From contig CAZNDN010000052.1 of assembly GCA_964571815.1 (NCBI GenBank), positions 1-25,230 on the forward strand: 25,230 nucleotides of DNA, given 5' to 3'. The notes under the pieces were generated by a model. The model saw only the letters and a program-made list of their open reading frames with translations, did not search any database and had not been told where the DNA came from. This stretch comes from CAZNDN01 sp964571815. Lineage in GTDB: Bacteria > Fibrobacterota > Chitinivibrionia > Chitinivibrionales > WJKA01. The position numbers were made by a program, and so were the translations under genes. The stretch's first letter is position 1. Every line of letters begins with the position of its first letter. Positions 21,599 through 25,230 of the stretch are shown here, piece by piece.

Positions 21599-23097
21599 GA
21601 TGCAGTCGCCTTGCGCGCGGGAAGGCTGAGAGTAAAACGTGTACATCCGGCCTCGGATGAAACTTCGATCTTTCCCCGCGAGTGAGCCACGATCTTGTGG
21701 GCGATCGCAAGGCCCAGCCCCGTTCCCGTGCCCGGGTCTTTTGTCGTATAGAAAGGATCGAAAATCCGCTCCAGGTTTTCTTCGGCAATCCCCGGTCCGT
21801 TATCCTGAATTTCGACCACGACGACGTCCCTGTCGCGTCGGCTCGTAGAAAGCGCGAGAGTTCCCTTTCCCCCGAGGGAATCACCGGCATTGGCGATGAC
21901 GTTGAGGAAGGCCTGGACGAGTCGCGTACGGTCTCCATATACGTTCAAGCCGGGCTCGCAGCGTTTTTCTACCGTAATGTTGTCGAAGACATTGCGGTAC
22001 CGTGCATACCCCAGTGCTTCATCGAGCAGGCCCTCCAACTCGTGCAAAGACGGGGCGGCCGAGGTTTGTCCCGAAAAGTCAAGCAGTCCCTCGACAACCT
22101 TTCCGCACCGGAGTGCCTGTGATTCGATCGATTCGAGGTGCTTCCGCAGCCAGGGATCGTTCCCGTCTTCTCTCTCAAGAACGCGCTGAATGCGGGCACT
22201 GATTATGGCCAGGGGATTTCGCAGCTCATGTGAGATCCCCGCAACCATCGTCCCGATAGTCGCCAGTTTTTCCGCCCGGAAGAGTTCCTGGGCTGCCGTT
22301 TCCTCCCGGGTGACGTCATGGAGGAAGACAAGCAGGCCCGTACAGGCGCCGGTGGAGTCAAGAATCCTGTACTGGGTAACCTGCAGGTACCGGGGTCCCA
22401 ACCGGATCTTATCGGTGGTCGATCTGGGCGGATTACTTCCCTGTTCGCCGAGGAATGTTTCTACGGGAGCGGCAATGGGTTCGGGAAGCAGGCGGTGATA
22501 GTCCAACCCGGCGGCATCAACCGTCCCGGAACCGACCATCTCACCGGCCTGTTCGTTGACCAGTATGATTGTCCCCGAAAGATCGATTATGACGAGACCC
22601 GACGTGATGGAGGCGATGAGATTGGCGTTGAGCTTTCGCTCATGATCCACTACCTTCTCACGCAGGGAAAGACGCCGGCGAAGGTCGCTCATCTCCCGAA
22701 GCCGTCGCTGAAGCTCTTCGGTGCGTGTTCGAAGCCTTCCGAGCCGGAGTATGGAGCTTACGTGGCCGGCAGCCGTACCCGACTCCACTTCGTGGTACGA
22801 GAGACAGGCGACGTGTCCGCACTCGATATCCCGCCGCAGCGGTTCATCGAGTGTCGGAGCGTTGCGGGTGCATACGACCACCGTGCCGTCGTCCCGGCTG
22901 TAACCATTCTTTCGAAGGCGCTCCATGGTTTCGGCAAGTACCTCTTCATCGACAAGAACCAGCGAAACATCCGCCCACGGTTGCCCGCCATTTTTGTCAA
23001 GCGTGTCGACCCGCCGCACCGAGTATCCACCCTCACGAAGGGCGGCAACCAGCCCGGGCTCTTGTGTGCCGATCAGCAGCAGGCGCTCTCCGGCCAT
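21595..23097 (-). CDS. Soluble sensor histidine kinase with pseudo-receiver and PAS domain
   Basis: 500 residues from the ATG at 23097, preceded by GGAGGAG. No membrane segment is seen. Residues 1-115 resemble a receiver (MAGERLLLIGTQEPGLVAAL, then VSLVLVDEEVL) but lack the normal acidic pair, so they look like a pseudo-receiver. A coiled coil (about 118-160) leads to a PAS domain (about 160-268: LIASITSGLVIIDLSGTIIL and FLHDVTREE). The dimerisation domain has the phospho-acceptor H290 in GTMVAGISHELRNPLAII. The ATPase has N-box FLNVIANAGDS, G1 QDNGPGIAEENLERIFDPFY and G2 GTGTGLGLAI. It is an active HisKA-type kinase of the NtrB/AtoS kind, sensing a cytosolic cue. Its likely partner is the overlapping receiver-HATPase gene. 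A strong promoter lies at 23156-23184. Confidence 0.94.
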   Translation of the reverse strand: MAGERLLLIGTQEPGLVAALREGGYSVRRVDTLDKNGGQPWADVSLVLVDEEVLAETMERLRKNGYSRDDGTVVVCTRNAPTLDEPLRRDIECGHVACLSYHEVESGTAAGHVSSILRLGRLRTRTEELQRRLREMSDLRRRLSLREKVVDHERKLNANLIASITSGLVIIDLSGTIILVNEQAGEMVGSGTVDAAGLDYHRLLPEPIAAPVETFLGEQGSNPPRSTTDKIRLGPRYLQVTQYRILDSTGACTGLLVFLHDVTREETAAQELFRAEKLATIGTMVAGISHELRNPLAIISARIQRVLEREDGNDPWLRKHLESIESQALRCGKVVEGLLDFSGQTSAAPSLHELEGLLDEALGYARYRNVFDNITVEKRCEPGLNVYGDRTRLVQAFLNVIANAGDSLGGKGTLALSTSRRDRDVVVVEIQDNGPGIAEENLERIFDPFYTTKDPGTGTGLGLAIAHKIVAHSRGKIEVSSEAGCTRFTLSLPARKATAS

Positions 23098-23107
23098 ATC
23101 CTGACTC

Positions 23108-23125
23108 CTCCCGGAATGCCGGGAG
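23108..23125 (-). promoter_or_regulatory. Hairpin over the histidine-kinase ribosome binding site
   Basis: On the minus strand CTCCCGG and CCGGGAG form a perfect 7-base stem with the loop CATT. The descending arm shares its last bases with the Shine-Dalgarno GGGAGGAG before the ATG at 23097, so the fold could limit ribosome access. Confidence 0.5.
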
Positions 23126-23155
23126 CATGCGCAAAGCAACGAGGTACTTCTGATG

Positions 23156-23184
23156 ATTATACCACTGCCACGTACGGTACGCAA
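23156..23184 (-). promoter_or_regulatory. Promoter for the histidine kinase operon
   Basis: On the minus strand TTGCGT (23179-23184) and a perfect TATAAT (23156-23161) are spaced by exactly 17 bases. A TGG directly before the -10 box gives an extended -10 element. The start would be near 23149, with a leader of about 52 bases that contains the 7-base hairpin. Confidence 0.72.
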
Positions 23185-23452
23185 CGGCACGACCGGTACG
23201 GACACCTTGTCGGCCCGGAAGGAGAGGGTGCCACTGGAGCGGTTTGCGCGTGTTGCTCTACGATGCTTATTTTCTGCAATAGCGGTAGTGGTGGGGGTTA
23301 GTTTTCACCCTCACATAGTTCGCAGGTGTGTCACCGGTCACTTTCGTGAAACGGAGTCGATAGTGTTGACGGATCGAATCGTATGTGCGCTGTTGCTTAC
23401 GACAACGGCTTTCCAGGGATTGTGTTCCGGTCGCCGGGCAAAGGAGGAACCC
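23185..23452. other. Region between kinase promoter and PEBP gene
   Basis: 268 bases. An in-frame GTG at 23363, preceded by GGAG (23353-23356), would extend the PEBP protein by 30 residues with a signal-like stretch (IVCALLLTTTAFQGLCSG). Apart from that possibility and the AAGGAGG site at 23441-23447, I see no gene or clear rightward promoter. Confidence 0.45.
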
Positions 23453-23917
23453 ATGAGCATTACGGTTGAAAGCTCTGCATTCGCGTCCATGAAGTCGATT
23501 CCCGCACGACACACGTGCGACGGCGAAGACATCTCACCGCCGCTTCGATGGAGCGGCGTGCCGGACGGAGCGAAAAGTCTTGTGCTGATTTCCGATGATC
23601 CCGATGCTCCGGTGGGTACGTGGGTTCACTGGGTGTGCTATGACATACCGCCTTCGGTGGACAGCCTGAGGGAGGGTATCCCGCGGGGCGATTCTCTCCC
23701 TGTCGGCGGCATGCAGGGGATTACCGACTTTAAGAAGGTCGGCTACGGAGGCCCGTGTCCGCCCGGCGGTTCTCACCGCTATTTCTTCAAGCTCTACGCC
23801 CTGGATACCACCCTCGGCCTGGGTGCGGGAAAGACAAAGAGTGAAGTCGAGAAGGCCATGGAAGGGCACGTGGTGGCTCAAGGAGAGCTGGTGGGAACGT
23901 ATTCGCGGAAAAAATAG
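23453..23917 (+). CDS. PEBP family protein (YbhB/YbcL, Raf kinase inhibitor-like)
   Basis: 154 residues from the ATG at 23453, with a perfect AAGGAGG five bases upstream. This is the normal length for YbhB-type proteins. Family blocks are ITVESSAFASMKSIPARHTC followed by DGEDISPPLRWSG, then LVLISDDPDAPVGTWVHWV (the DPDxP and HW ligand-pocket motifs), then GYGGPCPPGGSHRYFFKLYA. All pocket residues I know are present. The family binds phospho-ligands or small hydrophobic ligands; the role in bacteria is unsettled. A start at GTG 23363 would add a possible Sec signal, giving a periplasmic protein (185 residues) like YbcL; SD strength favours the shorter form, but both are plausible. It is divergent from the kinase operon. 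Confidence 0.92.
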   Translation: MSITVESSAFASMKSIPARHTCDGEDISPPLRWSGVPDGAKSLVLISDDPDAPVGTWVHWVCYDIPPSVDSLREGIPRGDSLPVGGMQGITDFKKVGYGGPCPPGGSHRYFFKLYALDTTLGLGAGKTKSEVEKAMEGHVVAQGELVGTYSRKK

Positions 23918-24044
23918 ACCCGGAGGTGGGCCATGCGACCCTCCCGATTCGGTCTTGTGACTTCCGGTCCGGTCGGAACGGCGCCTTCCGCCGCTTCTTG
24001 ACATTGACGTCAGGTACCCCCTCGTGCCCGAACGGCTTTGAATC

Positions 24045-24836
24045 ATGGACCGATCCCGTGTCAGCGTGCTTGTCCCGGTTTACAACATGGCCGCATTCTT
24101 GCCTGAGTGCCTGAAGAGCGTTTTGTCGCAGGACTATGGGTCATTTGAGGTGGTGGTAATCGACGACGGTTCCACGGACCGGAGCGGGGAAGTTGCTCAC
24201 GACTGCATTGAAACTGCACGGAATGAGGGCCCCGCGGCCAGGGTTGTTTTTCGTTCGCATGAAGGAAAACTCGGTGCGATTCGTGTCGGGCTGGCCGAGA
24301 GCAGGGGCGCCCTGGTAGCGATTGTGGATGCCGACGACCGGTTGCCCGCCGGAAGCATTCGAAGGCGCGCGGCGGCGCTGCGGGAAAACCGAAGCTGGAC
24401 GGGCGTGTACGGCGATGCCTCGTATCTGGACAAGGGTGGGGCAATATACCGCAGGAGAAACTCTCTCCCGGTTTACGGCACGAAACAGATTCTCGGTTCA
24501 ATGCGCAGTCCGATTGTTGGGCCCACACTCATGACTCGGCGGAATTATCTTTCGGCACTCCTGGCCGGCGCTCCACCCATTGCCAAGGCGGTTGACAAGT
24601 ATCTGCTCGCCGGGCTGTCGGCCCGGGGTCCGCTGGGTTACCTTCCCGAGATCGTGTACGAGTATCGCACCTATCGCCGCCGCAGGGCGATTTCCGCGAG
24701 AGTGCAACAATTCCTTGACTTTTCACGGGTTATCGCACTACACGGTGACCGGTTCACGACCGCGAACCTTGTCTTCCGGCAAGCACTGTTTCACGGCATG
24801 AAACTTCTCGTTGAGCTGGCGAGTCCAGGGAAGTGA
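24045..24836 (+). CDS. Family-2 glycosyltransferase
   Basis: 263 residues from the ATG at 24045. The GT-A fold is clear: SVLVPVYNMAAFLPECLKSV (7-26), then VVVIDDGSTDRSGE, and the metal-binding VDADD at about 94-98. No TPR or membrane segments follow. The C-terminal 110 residues are basic and helical (YEYRTYRRRRAISARVQQFL). It transfers a sugar from a nucleotide donor to a surface polysaccharide or protein acceptor; which one is not visible. The sequence is not close to the two GT-TPR proteins. The stop codon overlaps a GTG of the next gene, so they are co-translated. Confidence 0.9.
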   Translation: MDRSRVSVLVPVYNMAAFLPECLKSVLSQDYGSFEVVVIDDGSTDRSGEVAHDCIETARNEGPAARVVFRSHEGKLGAIRVGLAESRGALVAIVDADDRLPAGSIRRRAAALRENRSWTGVYGDASYLDKGGAIYRRRNSLPVYGTKQILGSMRSPIVGPTLMTRRNYLSALLAGAPPIAKAVDKYLLAGLSARGPLGYLPEIVYEYRTYRRRRAISARVQQFLDFSRVIALHGDRFTTANLVFRQALFHGMKLLVELASPGK

Positions 24837-24844
24837 GAACCGCG

Positions 24845-25230
24845 ATGACGTCTCGACAAGAAGGCGGAAGCCACGAGTTGTCAAGCACCGGCGCGAAGGC
24901 TGCGCGCCGGCTCGTGCTGGAGGAAGTGCTCGTGCGGGTGGGCAGTGAGTTGTCGAGGATGGGTGTTCGCTGGATGCCGATCAAGGGGGCGTTCCTGCTG
25001 TGCACCGGACTGGCGGACCGGTTGCCGCGACGGCGAATCCATGATCTGGATATTTTATTGCATGCCAACGACTTCCATCGGGCCGCGGAGCATTTCGGGA
25101 AACTTCCCAACGTGGATGCCGTGCCGCACCGGTGGCCGTTCGAGGCGGTGTTTGAGTATTCGTATGGATCATTCCCCGTTCCGGTGGAGCTTCACAAGTT
25201 GCTCAATTACCCTGAGCGCTTCCTGCTGCC
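24845..25230 (+). CDS. Nucleotidyltransferase-like protein (NTP_transf_5 type), 3' end outside window
   Basis: 128 residues are readable from the ATG at 24845 to the window edge without a stop. A GTG at 24833, overlapping the previous stop, is an in-frame alternative. The core shows RWMPIKGAFLL (lysine-glycine block), then RRRIHDLDILL, the DxD-like catalytic pair, and PVELHKLLNYPE. This order matches the uncharacterised nucleotidyltransferase family that carries LKGxxL, DxDLL and ELH motifs. Family members often occur in surface polysaccharide or peptide-modification clusters next to glycosyltransferases, as here. The substrate is unknown. The rest of the gene lies beyond the window. Confidence 0.72.
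   Translation, partial: MTSRQEGGSHELSSTGAKAARRLVLEEVLVRVGSELSRMGVRWMPIKGAFLLCTGLADRLPRRRIHDLDILLHANDFHRAAEHFGKLPNVDAVPHRWPFEAVFEYSYGSFPVPVELHKLLNYPERFLL

Noticed and set aside
22318..23301. 327-residue open frame on the plus strand
   Set aside because: It is antisense to the histidine kinase and its promoter; no motif.
24005..24012. Palindrome TGACGTCA before the last glycosyltransferase gene
   Set aside because: Eight bases alone are expected by chance; no promoter boxes are spaced around it.

Overview
The window reads as a chromosomal segment of a flagellated, didermic (Gram-negative type) bacterium. Signs of an outer membrane are an exported protein with a beta-barrel-like C-terminus and Sec signal peptides. 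Signs for motility are flgJ, flgN, flgK, flgL and flagellin, with a sigma-54-type promoter in front. The flagellin is short and FlaB-like, and fliW-csrA follow it, an arrangement typical of Firmicutes, spirochetes, epsilonproteobacteria and many candidate phyla rather than Gammaproteobacteria. The sequence looks GC-rich. A run of exactly 100 Ns (2358-2457) marks it as a scaffolded draft or metagenome assembly. I cannot assign a phylum from sequence alone.

Layout. 1-1010 (-): 3'-truncated Ser/Thr protein kinase. 1361-2350 (+): membrane GGDEF protein with a degenerate active site behind a good sigma-70-type promoter. After the gap, 2458-5227 (+) is a tightly overlapping three-gene set: AmmeMemoRadiSam-type radical SAM protein, an unrecognised exported CxxCH protein, and a secreted MORN-repeat protein. 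5589-6581 (+): exported outer-membrane-like protein. 6978-7904 (+): endonuclease IV, preceded by a hairpin-rich non-coding stretch. 7994-8173 (+): very acidic small protein. 8384-10226 (-): glycosyltransferase-TPR protein and an atypical single-domain response regulator. 10647-16762 (+): flagellar hook-junction and filament block (flgJ-flgN-flgK-flgL-flagellin-fliW-csrA). 16985-19147 (+): MerR-type regulator and a second glycosyltransferase-TPR protein. 19194-19379 (-): small protein. 19604-20590 (+): pdxA. 20681-23097 (-): a histidine kinase and a receiver-HATPase protein, coupled by a 4-base overlap. 23453-23917 (+): PEBP/YbhB-like protein. 24045-25230 (+): family-2 glycosyltransferase coupled to a truncated nucleotidyltransferase-like protein.

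How it fits together. The central block makes the hook-filament junction and the filament. FlgJ caps the rod and has its own lytic transglycosylase domain. FlgN should chaperone FlgK and FlgL. FliW and CsrA should form a feedback loop on the flagellin mRNA, whose leader has ANGGA motifs and an inverted repeat around the ribosome binding site. Two paralogous glycosyltransferase-TPR genes bracket the block and are candidates for filament glycosylation (inference). I see no clear CRISPR array, transposase, tRNA or rRNA. The least explained material is the CxxCH protein between the radical SAM and MORN genes, the kinase/receiver-HATPase pair, the shared DYxVDYxNGTI module in FlgK and FlgL, and the hairpin cluster upstream of endonuclease IV.
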